Assembly (NCBI GenBank): GCA_900553265.1
Contig: USDD01000005.1
Span: forward strand, 1 to 50,438
Reading direction: 5' to 3'
DNA length: 50,438 bases
Source: an uncultured Eubacteriales bacterium
GTDB taxonomy: Bacteria > Bacillota > Clostridia > Christensenellales > Aristaeellaceae
A program made the position numbers and the translations under genes. The notes beneath the pieces are model-generated. The model made no database searches. It saw only the letters and a program-made list of their open reading frames with translations, and was not told the DNA's origin. Numbering within the stretch: position 1 is the first letter of the stretch; every line of letters begins with the position of its first letter. Of this stretch, positions 1-7,911 are shown piece by piece.

Positions 1-2
1 TA

Positions 3-89
3 CTGGAGGGTAATCGAGGAATCTGCATGCCGCAGATGGCGGAAAAGACAGAGCCTGACGTACCGCCGAATTGTGCGGTGGCGCCTTAA
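3..89 (+). other. Window-edge stretch; possible 3' end of a truncated gene
   Basis: One forward frame is open from the window edge to a TAA at 87-89 and would encode a 28-residue tail ending in NCAVAP. Nothing in it is recognisable and there is no context to its left, so it may be coding or plain intergenic DNA. A weak inverted repeat (ACCGC/GCGGT, about 62-79) lies just downstream of the minus-strand gene that ends at 86 and could be a poor terminator for it. Confidence 0.2.
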
Positions 90-862
90 TGCTTCAGCAG
101 CGAATGTCCCTCCCACTCCCGGGCGGGCTTCGCGCCCAGCAGATCGGCGATGGTGGGCGCAATGTCCTTGATGGACGCGCCGGGCAGCACCGCGCCCTTT
201 TCAAAGGACGGGCCGTTCATCACCAGCGGAATGGTCATGTCCTCGGGGCAGTCGGAGCCGTGGCCGCGGCCGTGTCCGCCGTGGTCGGCGGTGAGCAGGA
301 CGTCGTATTCCCCGGGAATGCTCCGGCGCAGGCGCTGCACGCAGTCCAGAGCGTCGGAGACCACCTGAAGGTAGGTCTGACTCATCCAGCCCGTGTCGTG
401 GCCGCCGCGCTCGTCCGTCTCCCCCAGATAGAGGAACGTAAAGTCCGGCTGCTCGCGGTTGATGTATTCGATGGCCGCGTCGGTGATGAGATTGTCCGTG
501 TTCTCGCAGCGATGCTGGTTGATCATCAGCGAATACGCCAGATGATCCGGCCGGCTCAGGTCGCGCAGCTCCTCCCACGTATAAAAGAAGGCGCACTTCT
601 TCTCCACCAGCGCCAGCCGCTCCACAAGCCCCTCCACCGGGCGCACCTGGGGCGTGTAGACGTTGGTGGTCACGCCGTGGCGGTCGGGATCCACGCTGTG
701 AAACAGCGACATGTGGCAGGGCAGCGTCACCGACGGCATGACCGTCCGGCCCTCGAGGGTATAGGTGCTCCCGGCGAGCATTTCCTCCACGCCGGGATTG
801 CCGCAGGCCCGCAGCGCGTCCGGGCGCATTCCGTCCACCAGCACAAGAATTGCCTTCTTCAT
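86..862 (-). CDS. Alkaline-phosphatase-superfamily phosphodiesterase/pyrophosphatase-like enzyme
   Basis: A 258-residue protein of the type I phosphodiesterase/nucleotide pyrophosphatase branch of the alkaline phosphatase superfamily. It opens with a metal-binding aspartate in LVLVDGMRPD (Asp10). The likely nucleophile is Thr46 in MPSVTLPCHMSLF, followed by the family-typical DPDRHGV. Further metal ligands are in ETDERGGHD and ADHGGHGRGHG. There is no signal peptide, so it should be cytoplasmic; the substrate cannot be told. The ATG follows a GGAGGAGAG ribosome site and sits behind a TTGCAA-17-TATAAT promoter. It is a single-gene unit divergent from the diguanylate cyclase. Confidence 0.8.
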   Translation of the reverse strand: MKKAILVLVDGMRPDALRACGNPGVEEMLAGSTYTLEGRTVMPSVTLPCHMSLFHSVDPDRHGVTTNVYTPQVRPVEGLVERLALVEKKCAFFYTWEELRDLSRPDHLAYSLMINQHRCENTDNLITDAAIEYINREQPDFTFLYLGETDERGGHDTGWMSQTYLQVVSDALDCVQRLRRSIPGEYDVLLTADHGGHGRGHGSDCPEDMTIPLVMNGPSFEKGAVLPGASIKDIAPTIADLLGAKPAREWEGHSLLKH

Positions 863-900
863 TTTCTCTCCTCCTGCATTCTTCGTGGATTTCCGCGCTT

Positions 901-929
901 ATTATACGGCATCGGGCGCGGATTTGCAA
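901..929 (-). promoter_or_regulatory. Sigma-A promoter of the phosphodiesterase-like gene
   Basis: Read on the minus strand: -35 TTGCAA (924-929), 17-bp spacer, -10 TATAAT (901-906), about 40 bp before the start codon at 862. Confidence 0.65.
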
Positions 930-960
930 GTCTCGCCCGCCGACAGCGGCAACTCCGCGA

Positions 961-989
961 TTGACAGATGCGCAGGGTTGTGCTATTCT
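961..989 (+). promoter_or_regulatory. Sigma-A promoter of the diguanylate cyclase gene
   Basis: TTGACA (961-966), 17-bp spacer, TATTCT (984-989). It predicts a leader of about 150 nt before the ATG at 1144. The leader contains an inverted repeat, GCCGGT (1002-1007) with ACCGGC (1039-1044), enclosing a GC-rich inner stem. I recognise no known riboswitch class in it. Confidence 0.65.
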
Positions 990-1143
990 AGTTACATCTG
1001 TGCCGGTAAAATTGCGGCGAATTCTCTCGCGCCGAATAACCGGCTAGCAGGTGTTTCTTTTACCGTTCTTTATATTCGCGCATCCGAGCGCCCGCCTGAG
1101 GACACGGCGGTTCCGATTCTGCGCACCGAAATGGAGCGATCCT

Positions 1144-3630
1144 ATGACTGAAAAATCACTTCAGCGGCTGAAAATCCCCGCATGGCTTCTGCCGGTGATT
1201 CTCGCCCTGCTGATCGTCTATCTGCTGTCCTATGCCCTCGTCTCGCCCTCCGAGGACGTTCGGCTCTGGTTCTCCGATCCCTTCGTCATCAGCGGCGAAT
1301 GGACGGATCTGTCCACCGGCGAGCCTCTGGGAACTCAGCGGCGAATGCTGCGCTCCGGCGACACGCTGCGAATCGGCTGCCAGATGCCCGATTCGCTGCC
1401 CGCGGACTCCTGGCTGTATCTGGCCAGCAACTACATGCACATCACCGCCCGCGTGGACGGTGAAACCGTCTTTGAGAACGGCACGCTGCCTCCGCAGCAG
1501 ATCGGTGCGGAAAACGGCCGCATCTGGGCGGGCTTTCCCCTCCTGCAGGAATACGAATCGAAAACCATGACGCTGACCATCGAGTGCACCGACATCGACT
1601 ACTTCTTCGACCCGGACACGCTGATCATCGGCTGTCACAACGACCTGAACCGCAGGATCATCGGCGAAAGCGGCGAGCTGCTGGTGCAGAGCGCGTTGAT
1701 GCTGCTGTTCGGTGTGGCGATGTGCGTGTATTCCCTCTCCATTCGCCCCTACGCCATCCGCTTCGGCTTCAAGTGCTTCCTGCTGCTGGGGCTGTTCTTT
1801 CTGGACTGCGCCATGTGGCTGCTGACGGATTCCTTTGCGTTTCAGTTTGTGACGGGCAACGGCTCGCTGCGCTACATGCTGGCGTTTTTTTCCTTCCTGA
1901 TCATGCCGCTGCTGGCGACGGAGGGCTACTGCGTCATCGCGCCCCACTCCGGCAGAATGCTCCGCGGCTATCGCACGGCCTACGGGCTGATGCTCGCCGC
2001 GGCGCTGATCGCCTATGCGGCGGGCTGGGTGCATATCTCCCGTATGCTGACGCCGTTCTTTGTCGCGATGATGGCGGGCGTGGCGCTGATTCTTGGCGCG
2101 TGCGTCTGGGAGCGCTGGCGCCATCGCGAGACGTACATGAAGGGCTCGCTGCTGCCGTTTATCGTGCTGGGCAGCGCGATAATTCTGAACATTCTGGACT
2201 ACTACGTCCGCCGTCCCCGGGATTCCTCCCACATCTTCCGCTGGGGAATGCTGGTCTATCTGTTAATCCTGAGCGTGACGGTGCTGCGCCGCAGCATGGA
2301 GCAGTGCCGGGAGCAGCGCATCATCGAGCACTACAACCGCATGCCCTGCGGCATGTTCTATCTGATGCTCGACCGCGACAGCCATGGCCATCTGCAGCTG
2401 AACGAGGCGACCATCTATTCCTTCAACCCCCAGTGCCTGCACCTGCTGCGCTATCCCGACGCGAAATCGCTGATGAGCGCCATGCTGACGACGCTGTTTC
2501 CGCCGGACGAGATGAAGCGCTTCCGCGAGAACGTGCTCCGCGCGTCCGTGGGCGCGCCGGTCAGCGCCCGCATGCAGATGAGCCGCGGCGACGGCACCAC
2601 AGGCTATTTCGACGCGGCGTTCGAGCTCAAGCGCTTCGGCAGCGACGGCACGGCCGTGGAATGCGTCTTTCTGGACGTGACGGAGACGGTGCGCGCCGAA
2701 TCCCGTCTGAACGTCAGCGAGGCCATCTGCCGAATGGTCATCCAGAACAGCAACCGCATCATCCAGAGATATTCCATCGCCGACCGCACCGCGTGGACGC
2801 CCAGGGAATTCTCCGACCGGATGGGCCTGCCGGAAAAGATCGAAAACATTCCCGAGAGCGTCATCGCCGCCCGCACCGTGGCTGAGAGCAGCGAGGAGGA
2901 ATTCCGGGCGATCTATCGCGACATCGACGCGGGGAAGCCCTGCGGGCGGGATTACGAGGTGGAGCGCATCGCCGCCGACGGCGCGTCCGTATGGATGCTG
3001 ACGCGCTACGTGCTGGTTCGGGACGAAGCGGGTCAGCCGCGCTCGGCCGTTCTCTACATGGACGACATCACCGCCATCAAGCGCCGGGAGCAGGCGCTGC
3101 TCCATCGCGCGGAGCGCGACGGCCTGACCGGGCTGTACAACCGCGCGGCCATGGAGGCGCACATTCGCGAAGTGCTGGAGCGTCCCGCGGAAGACCGCCG
3201 CGCGCTGCTCATTCTGGATCTGGACTCGATGAAGACCATCAACGACACCTTCGGCCACGCCGCGGGCGACGAAGCGCTCACCGACATGGCCAACGCGCTG
3301 TGCAGCCATTTCCGCCATACCGACCGAATCGGCCGCATCGGCGGCGACGAGTTCATGGTATTCCTCGACAGCTGTGGCAGTCCCGCCTGGCTCTGCGGCT
3401 CGCTGGAGCGCCTGCTGGGCAAGATGGAGGGGCAGTACGTGGGCGACGGTCAGCGTCTCCCCGTGCGATGCAGCGTCGGCGGCGCGTACCAGCGCCCCGG
3501 CGACGACTTCGAAGCCCTCTATCGCCGCGCGGACGCGTGCCTCTATCGCGCCAAGCACGCGGGCAAGAACACCTTCGAGCTGGAGACGGAATCCGGCAAT
3601 CTCATCGCCGACGCCAGCCGCGGAAACTGA
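1144..3630 (+). CDS. Membrane-bound GGDEF diguanylate cyclase with extracellular sensor and PAS regions
   Basis: An 828-residue signalling protein predicted to make c-di-GMP from two GTP. It has an N-terminal membrane anchor (about residues 12-32), an extracytoplasmic sensor of about 145 residues and a block of roughly seven membrane segments (about 180-385), an arrangement like 7TMR-DISM receptors. One or two PAS-like regions follow (about 400-640), then a C-terminal GGDEF domain. The active site GGDEF is intact at 733-737, and RHTD five residues upstream is a proper inhibitory I-site, so product inhibition is expected. I start at the ATG at 1144, which is followed directly by the hydrophobic anchor; the open frame extends upstream without a ribosome site. 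Its signal is unknown. Confidence 0.88.
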   Translation: MTEKSLQRLKIPAWLLPVILALLIVYLLSYALVSPSEDVRLWFSDPFVISGEWTDLSTGEPLGTQRRMLRSGDTLRIGCQMPDSLPADSWLYLASNYMHITARVDGETVFENGTLPPQQIGAENGRIWAGFPLLQEYESKTMTLTIECTDIDYFFDPDTLIIGCHNDLNRRIIGESGELLVQSALMLLFGVAMCVYSLSIRPYAIRFGFKCFLLLGLFFLDCAMWLLTDSFAFQFVTGNGSLRYMLAFFSFLIMPLLATEGYCVIAPHSGRMLRGYRTAYGLMLAAALIAYAAGWVHISRMLTPFFVAMMAGVALILGACVWERWRHRETYMKGSLLPFIVLGSAIILNILDYYVRRPRDSSHIFRWGMLVYLLILSVTVLRRSMEQCREQRIIEHYNRMPCGMFYLMLDRDSHGHLQLNEATIYSFNPQCLHLLRYPDAKSLMSAMLTTLFPPDEMKRFRENVLRASVGAPVSARMQMSRGDGTTGYFDAAFELKRFGSDGTAVECVFLDVTETVRAESRLNVSEAICRMVIQNSNRIIQRYSIADRTAWTPREFSDRMGLPEKIENIPESVIAARTVAESSEEEFRAIYRDIDAGKPCGRDYEVERIAADGASVWMLTRYVLVRDEAGQPRSAVLYMDDITAIKRREQALLHRAERDGLTGLYNRAAMEAHIREVLERPAEDRRALLILDLDSMKTINDTFGHAAGDEALTDMANALCSHFRHTDRIGRIGGDEFMVFLDSCGSPAWLCGSLERLLGKMEGQYVGDGQRLPVRCSVGGAYQRPGDDFEALYRRADACLYRAKHAGKNTFELETESGNLIADASRGN

Positions 3631-3650
3631 GTCGCCCGCACGGACGAAAA

Positions 3651-3694
3651 AACCCCCGGGAGTCCTCGACAGAAGGAAGCTCCCGGGGATTTTT
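3651..3694. terminator. Bidirectional intrinsic terminator
   Basis: Arms CCCCGGGAG (3654-3662) and CTCCCGGGG (3680-3688), with an A-run on the left and ATTTTT on the right. It serves the convergent cyclase and alpha-galactosidase genes. Confidence 0.85.
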
Positions 3695-3705
3695 CATCGA
3701 CTTCT

Positions 3706-5811
3706 TCAGTTCGCCCGGCGCAGCAGCACGCCCAGACCGTCCATGTCGGAAAGGCCTGTGAGGATCAGCCCGTTTGCGCACTGCGCCCACTGAACGCCTG
3801 TGCGCGCGCACACGTCGTCCACGACATAGCCCTCGGGCACGGGAACGCGCACCGTCCCCGGCGCTTCGGCAAAGGTGTGTACCACGACCAGCGCCGCGTC
3901 GGCGTTGACGCGCACCAGAGCCTGCCATCCCTTGGGATGCCGCCATTCGGCCAGCTCCGGGCCATAGCGGCGGCTGCGCCCGCGGGCAATCACCGGCGCG
4001 GCCCTGCGATAGAACGCCACGCAGCGCTCCACGACCTTCCACTGCTCTGCGCTGAGGTCAAGCACCTCGCCGGACAGGCAGAGGCGGCCCAGCAGCCCTG
4101 CGGTCAGCTTGTAGTAGAGCTGCGCCTCGGAATGCTCCGTGTGCAGCACCGACCAGATCTGACTCTGGCGCGGCGGAATCATGCGGTGCATGTTGGCGGC
4201 GACGATGGGAATCTCCACGCACTCGTGCGCGTCGGAGAAGGAGGCCATGGAGGCCAGCGTCAAAAACGACGGAACCAGCCGATGGCCGCCCGAGGAGCAC
4301 AGCTCGATCACCACGTCGGGCAGCTCGGAATGGATCTCCCGGAAGAAATCGCGCACAGCCTCGATCTGTTCGCGCAGCCCCTCGCCCAGGGATTCCGCGC
4401 CGTCCACGCCGATGCCGAGTGTGTCGTTGTAGTCCACCTTGATGTACTTAAAATCGTATCTGCGCAGGAATTCGATGACGCGCTGACGCAGATAATCCCG
4501 CACCTCGGGCATGCGGAAGTCCCAGAAGCGGCGGTCGCCCACGGTCAGCGGAATTCCGTCCCGCTTCAGCAGCCATTCGGCCTGGGTGAACCGGCAGCAT
4601 TCCCGGCCCACGGCCTCGAACTCGAACCAGACGCCCGGAAGCATGCCGCGGCTGCGGATGTGATTCAGCGTGTCCTCCAGCCCGCGGGAGAACAGGAAGG
4701 GCGAAACCTGCCAGTTGCCCGTGTGCTGCGCCCAGCGGCCGGGGATTTCGGCGTACCAGCCCGCGTCGATGACGAAATAGGCCAGCTTCAGCCGCTCCAC
4801 CGCATCGGCGATGCGGCAGACGCTGTCCTCCTGCGGCGTGCCCCATGTGGTGCAGTATTCGTTGAACAGCGGCGGCAGGCTCTTCTCCGATTCCGGCACG
4901 TCCAGCCGATCCTCGGTGTAGCCGATCAGGCGCTCGCATGCGTCCTCCACGCCGCCGGCGGTCACGGTGAGCACCGCCTCGGGCGCGTCGAAGGTCTCTC
5001 CGGGCTGCACAACCTTGAGCCAGTGGCCGAGCTCCCGGTCGGCCAGTCCGCCGGAGAGGGAGAAGCCCCAGTCGCCGCGGCCCGCCTCCAGCTGCCACGA
5101 CGCGCCGCAGGTCAGCTCCGCCGCCCAGATCACGCCGAACTCCCTGTCCTCCACCGCCGCGAAGGGGAAATAGCGGCGCACGGGCATGGAGCCCACCTGT
5201 CCCCAGCGGTCGTAAAACGCGCCGAAGCGCGCCCAGGACGGCTCCAGATGCGCCCGCTCCACCGATTCGTGCACCAGCCGGCCCTCCGCCGACCAGTGGC
5301 TGAGCATTTTATACAGCTCCAGCGTGCCCGAGCCGTCGTCCTCGTGGAAGAAGCTCAGCTCGCCCAGCGCAAAGGACGACAGCAGCTCCAGCGTCGCCGG
5401 CGCGCCGCTTTCATTGCGAAAGCTCGTCGAGATGCTCAGGTACTCCGCGCCCTTTCGATAATTCAGGCGATGCACGCAGGTATAGCCCCGGGCGTCCTTC
5501 AGATAGGTGTCCACGCGCAGCTCGCGCCCGTCCTCCTCGACCTCCTGCCGGTCGTATTCCAGCGCCCGCACCGAGGCGCTGTCGCGCAGGGTGTGGCCGC
5601 TGCCGAAGCCTCCGGCATAGTCGTCGCCCACGAGCTTGAGCTGCACCAGCGGCTCCACGCCGCAGTCCTTCGTCTTCGCCAGCGCCACCATGCGGCACGG
5701 CAGAATCCGCATGCCCACGCTGCCCGTCTCCACGCCCTGAACATAGCAAAGCGCCATATCGCCCAGCGCGAAGGTGGACAGCAGTTTTTTTGCTTCCGCG
5801 CGTCTCTCCAT
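3706..5811 (-). CDS. GH36-type alpha-galactosidase
   Basis: A 701-residue cytoplasmic glycoside hydrolase of the GH36/clan-D type, predicted to remove terminal alpha-galactose from raffinose-family sugars or melibiose. It has an N-terminal beta-sandwich (about 1-300), then a TIM barrel. The likely nucleophile is Asp460 in YIKVDYND. The likely acid/base is Asp527 in SFSDAHE, after ELCSSGGHR. The 67-residue spacing suits the family, but motifs differ from the usual KWDMNR type, so substrate range may differ. I start at the ATG at 5811: it has AAGGGAG at 7 nt, and the upstream ATG at 5850 lies at or before the predicted transcription start. It is a single-gene unit with no sugar transporter beside it. 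Confidence 0.82.
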   Translation of the reverse strand: MERRAEAKKLLSTFALGDMALCYVQGVETGSVGMRILPCRMVALAKTKDCGVEPLVQLKLVGDDYAGGFGSGHTLRDSASVRALEYDRQEVEEDGRELRVDTYLKDARGYTCVHRLNYRKGAEYLSISTSFRNESGAPATLELLSSFALGELSFFHEDDGSGTLELYKMLSHWSAEGRLVHESVERAHLEPSWARFGAFYDRWGQVGSMPVRRYFPFAAVEDREFGVIWAAELTCGASWQLEAGRGDWGFSLSGGLADRELGHWLKVVQPGETFDAPEAVLTVTAGGVEDACERLIGYTEDRLDVPESEKSLPPLFNEYCTTWGTPQEDSVCRIADAVERLKLAYFVIDAGWYAEIPGRWAQHTGNWQVSPFLFSRGLEDTLNHIRSRGMLPGVWFEFEAVGRECCRFTQAEWLLKRDGIPLTVGDRRFWDFRMPEVRDYLRQRVIEFLRRYDFKYIKVDYNDTLGIGVDGAESLGEGLREQIEAVRDFFREIHSELPDVVIELCSSGGHRLVPSFLTLASMASFSDAHECVEIPIVAANMHRMIPPRQSQIWSVLHTEHSEAQLYYKLTAGLLGRLCLSGEVLDLSAEQWKVVERCVAFYRRAAPVIARGRSRRYGPELAEWRHPKGWQALVRVNADAALVVVHTFAEAPGTVRVPVPEGYVVDDVCARTGVQWAQCANGLILTGLSDMDGLGVLLRRAN

Positions 5812-5850
5812 CTGCATTCTCCCTTCGATTTTCAAAAATTTTCTATCCAT

Positions 5851-5879
5851 ATTTTAACATGTTCGCAAAGAAAGCGCAA
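5851..5879 (-). promoter_or_regulatory. Sigma-A promoter of the alpha-galactosidase gene
   Basis: Minus strand: TTGCGC (5874-5879), 17-bp spacer, TAAAAT (5851-5856). Its position rules against the ATG at 5850 as the start codon. Confidence 0.55.
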
Positions 5880-5897
5880 GTCTTTACGCTTTTTCCG

Positions 5898-5926
5898 TTG
5901 CGCGGAAAACCCAAATGCGCTACAAT
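5898..5926 (+). promoter_or_regulatory. Sigma-A promoter of lrgAB
   Basis: TTGCGC (5898-5903), 17-bp spacer, TACAAT (5921-5926). Transcription from about 5933 supports the lrgA start at 5960 over the upstream in-frame ATG at 5915. Confidence 0.55.
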
Positions 5927-5959
5927 GACGAAAACAACCTTCGGAAGGGTCTGAACGCA

Positions 5960-6325
5960 ATGAACGGTCTGTCCTCCATGGCAATTCTGCTGGGCGTGTC
6001 CTTCGCGGGCGAGCTGCTCAGCCGCGCGCTGCCGCTGCCGGTTCCGGGCAGCATCTACGGACTGGTGATTCTGCTCGCGCTGCTGCTCAGCGGCGCGCTG
6101 AAAGTCGAAAAGGTGCGCCCGGCGGGCAATCTGCTGATCGAATGGATGCCGCTGATGTTCGTCGCGCCGTCGGTGGGGCTGATGACGGTCTTCGACCAGT
6201 GCAGAAGCGACGTGCCGGCGCTGATCGCCGTCTGCATGGTCTCCACGCTGATCGTCATGGCCGCGACGGGATGGACGGCGCAGGCACTGCTGCGGCGCTC
6301 GGGAAGGGAGGATCGTCATGAATGA
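5960..6325 (+). CDS. lrgA: CidA/LrgA family holin-like membrane protein
   Basis: A 121-residue protein with four hydrophobic segments and the family signature LPLPVPGSIYGLVIL, followed by LLIEWMPLMFVAPSVGLM. LrgA/CidA proteins sit in the cytoplasmic membrane and, with LrgB/CidB, affect autolysis or export of small metabolites such as pyruvate. The ATG at 5960 has a GGAAGGG ribosome site. The gene overlaps lrgB by 8 nt, so the two are translationally coupled. No LytSR-type regulator is in the window. Confidence 0.88.
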   Translation: MNGLSSMAILLGVSFAGELLSRALPLPVPGSIYGLVILLALLLSGALKVEKVRPAGNLLIEWMPLMFVAPSVGLMTVFDQCRSDVPALIAVCMVSTLIVMAATGWTAQALLRRSGREDRHE

Positions 6326-7025
6326 ATTTCTCGCTGAAACGGCCTATTTCGGCCTGTTTCTGAGCATCGCGACCTACTGGATCGGCTGGAAGATCAGCAA
6401 AAAGGTGCGCTCGCCGCTGGCGAACCCGCTGCTGATCTCCGTGGCGCTGTGCATTGCATTTCTCTCCGTGTTTCACATCGACTTCGAGACGTTCAATCTG
6501 GGCAAAAACGGCGCCGGCGCGCGCATGCTGCAGAGCCTGCTCACCCCGGCGACGGTCTGTCTGGCCATTCCGCTGTATGAGAAGATCGACGCGCTGAAAA
6601 AGCACCCGGCGGCCATTCTGCTGGGCATTTTCGCCGGCGTGCTGGCCTGCTGCGGCACCATCTGGCTGATGAGCCGCCTGTTCGGCCTGAGCCGCGGCGT
6701 GTATGCCACGCTGCTGCCCAAGTCCATCACCACCGCCATCGGCATGGATCTGTCCGATCAGCTGGGCGGCTCGGCCAACGTCACCGTGGCGTGCATCATC
6801 TTCACCGGTCTGTTCGGAAACCTCGCCGCCTCGTCGTTTCTGAAGCTGTGCCGGATCACCGACCCCATCGCCGTGGGACTGGCCATCGGCACGTCGTCCC
6901 ACGCGCTGGGCACCTCCCGCGCCCACGAGCTTGGCCGCACGCAGGAGGCCATGAGCAGCCTGTCCATCGCCGTGGCCGGGCTGATGACCGTGGCCGCCGC
7001 GTCCGTCTTTGCAAACCTCTATTGA
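6318..7025 (+). CDS. lrgB: LrgB family membrane protein
   Basis: A 235-residue polytopic membrane protein with the LrgB hallmarks LLPKSITTAIGMDLSDQLGG and GTSSHALGTSRAHELG. It is the obligate partner of LrgA in this operon. Its ATG overlaps the end of lrgA and has GGGAGG as ribosome site inside lrgA. Length is normal for the family. Whether the pair works in autolysis control or metabolite transport cannot be decided from sequence. Confidence 0.9.
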   Translation: MNEFLAETAYFGLFLSIATYWIGWKISKKVRSPLANPLLISVALCIAFLSVFHIDFETFNLGKNGAGARMLQSLLTPATVCLAIPLYEKIDALKKHPAAILLGIFAGVLACCGTIWLMSRLFGLSRGVYATLLPKSITTAIGMDLSDQLGGSANVTVACIIFTGLFGNLAASSFLKLCRITDPIAVGLAIGTSSHALGTSRAHELGRTQEAMSSLSIAVAGLMTVAAASVFANLY

Positions 7026-7028
7026 AGA

Positions 7029-7068
7029 AACCGCCTCCGATGCTTCGAACCATCGGAGGCGGTTTTCA
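7029..7068. terminator. Strong bidirectional intrinsic terminator
   Basis: Perfect 14-bp arms AACCGCCTCCGATG (7029-7042) and CATCGGAGGCGGTT (7051-7064) with an 8-nt loop. It lies between convergent lrgB and nfo. Confidence 0.88.
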
Positions 7069-7899
7069 TTCCTCGGCCCACTCGCGCAGCCGGCGGATTT
7101 CGCCGCGATAGCCGTCCAGATCGTTGGGCGTTTCCAGAAAGAAGGGCAGGTTTTTCAGCGCGGGATGGCACACGATCCGCGCGAAGGCCTCCTCGCCGAT
7201 GGAGCCCTGTCCGATCTTCTCGTGGCGATCCTTGTGCGAGCCCAGCGCGTTGCGGCTGTCGTTGAGATGGACGGCCCGCAGGCGCTTCAGGCCGATCACC
7301 CGGTCGAACTCGGTCAGCACGCCGTCCAGATCGTTCACAATGTCGTAGCCCGCGTCGAACACATGGCAGGTGTCCAGGCACACGCCGATTTTGTCGCCGT
7401 GCGCCGCGCGGTCGATGATTCCGCGAAGCTCCTCGAAGCGGCCGCCCACCTCGCTGCCCTTGCCCGCCATGGTCTCCAGCAGCACCGCGGCCTTCATGCC
7501 GTCAAACATCGCGCCGTCCAGCGAATGGGCGACCTTGTCCAGCGCCGCGTCCAGCTCCTGCCCCACGCGGCAGCCGGGATGGAGATTGTACAGCCCGTTT
7601 GGAAAGAAATCCAGCCGCTGAAGATCCTCCTTCAGCGCGCGCCGGGCGAATTCCAGCGTGCTCTCCGCCGCCGCGCAGGGATTGAGCGTGTAGGGCGCGT
7701 GGGTCAGCGCCGGGCCGAAATCGTGCTCCCGCATGAAATCCACCAGCGCCTGCGCGTCCGACGCATCGAAGGCGCGGGCGTTTCCGCCCCGGGGATTGCG
7801 GGAAAAATACTGGAACGTGTTCGCGCCGATGGACAGCGCCTCCTCGCCCATGTGCAGATAGCCGCCGGAAATGGACAGATGGCATCCCAGAAACAGCAT
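7066..7899 (-). CDS. nfo: Deoxyribonuclease IV (AP endonuclease)
   Basis: A 277-residue class II AP endonuclease of the Nfo family, which nicks DNA 5' of abasic sites in base-excision repair. The zinc-binding motifs are all present: LETMAGKGSEVG, CLDTCHVFDAGYD, VHLNDSRNALGSHKDRHEKIG and the C-terminal FFLETPND. It has normal family length and is cytoplasmic. The ribosome site is GAGGAGGG. It lies 12 nt after the homoserine-dehydrogenase-like gene, so the two are probably co-transcribed from the promoter at 9092-9121, though no functional link is apparent. Confidence 0.95.
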   Translation of the reverse strand: MLFLGCHLSISGGYLHMGEEALSIGANTFQYFSRNPRGGNARAFDASDAQALVDFMREHDFGPALTHAPYTLNPCAAAESTLEFARRALKEDLQRLDFFPNGLYNLHPGCRVGQELDAALDKVAHSLDGAMFDGMKAAVLLETMAGKGSEVGGRFEELRGIIDRAAHGDKIGVCLDTCHVFDAGYDIVNDLDGVLTEFDRVIGLKRLRAVHLNDSRNALGSHKDRHEKIGQGSIGEEAFARIVCHPALKNLPFFLETPNDLDGYRGEIRRLREWAEE

Positions 7900-7911
7900 A
7901 TTCTTCCCTCC

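Noticed and set aside
3877..5928. 683-codon open frame antisense to the alpha-galactosidase gene
   Set aside because: His/Arg/Gln/Ala-rich shadow frame produced by high GC3 on the opposite strand; no ribosome site, no motifs, and it crosses a promoter and a start codon.
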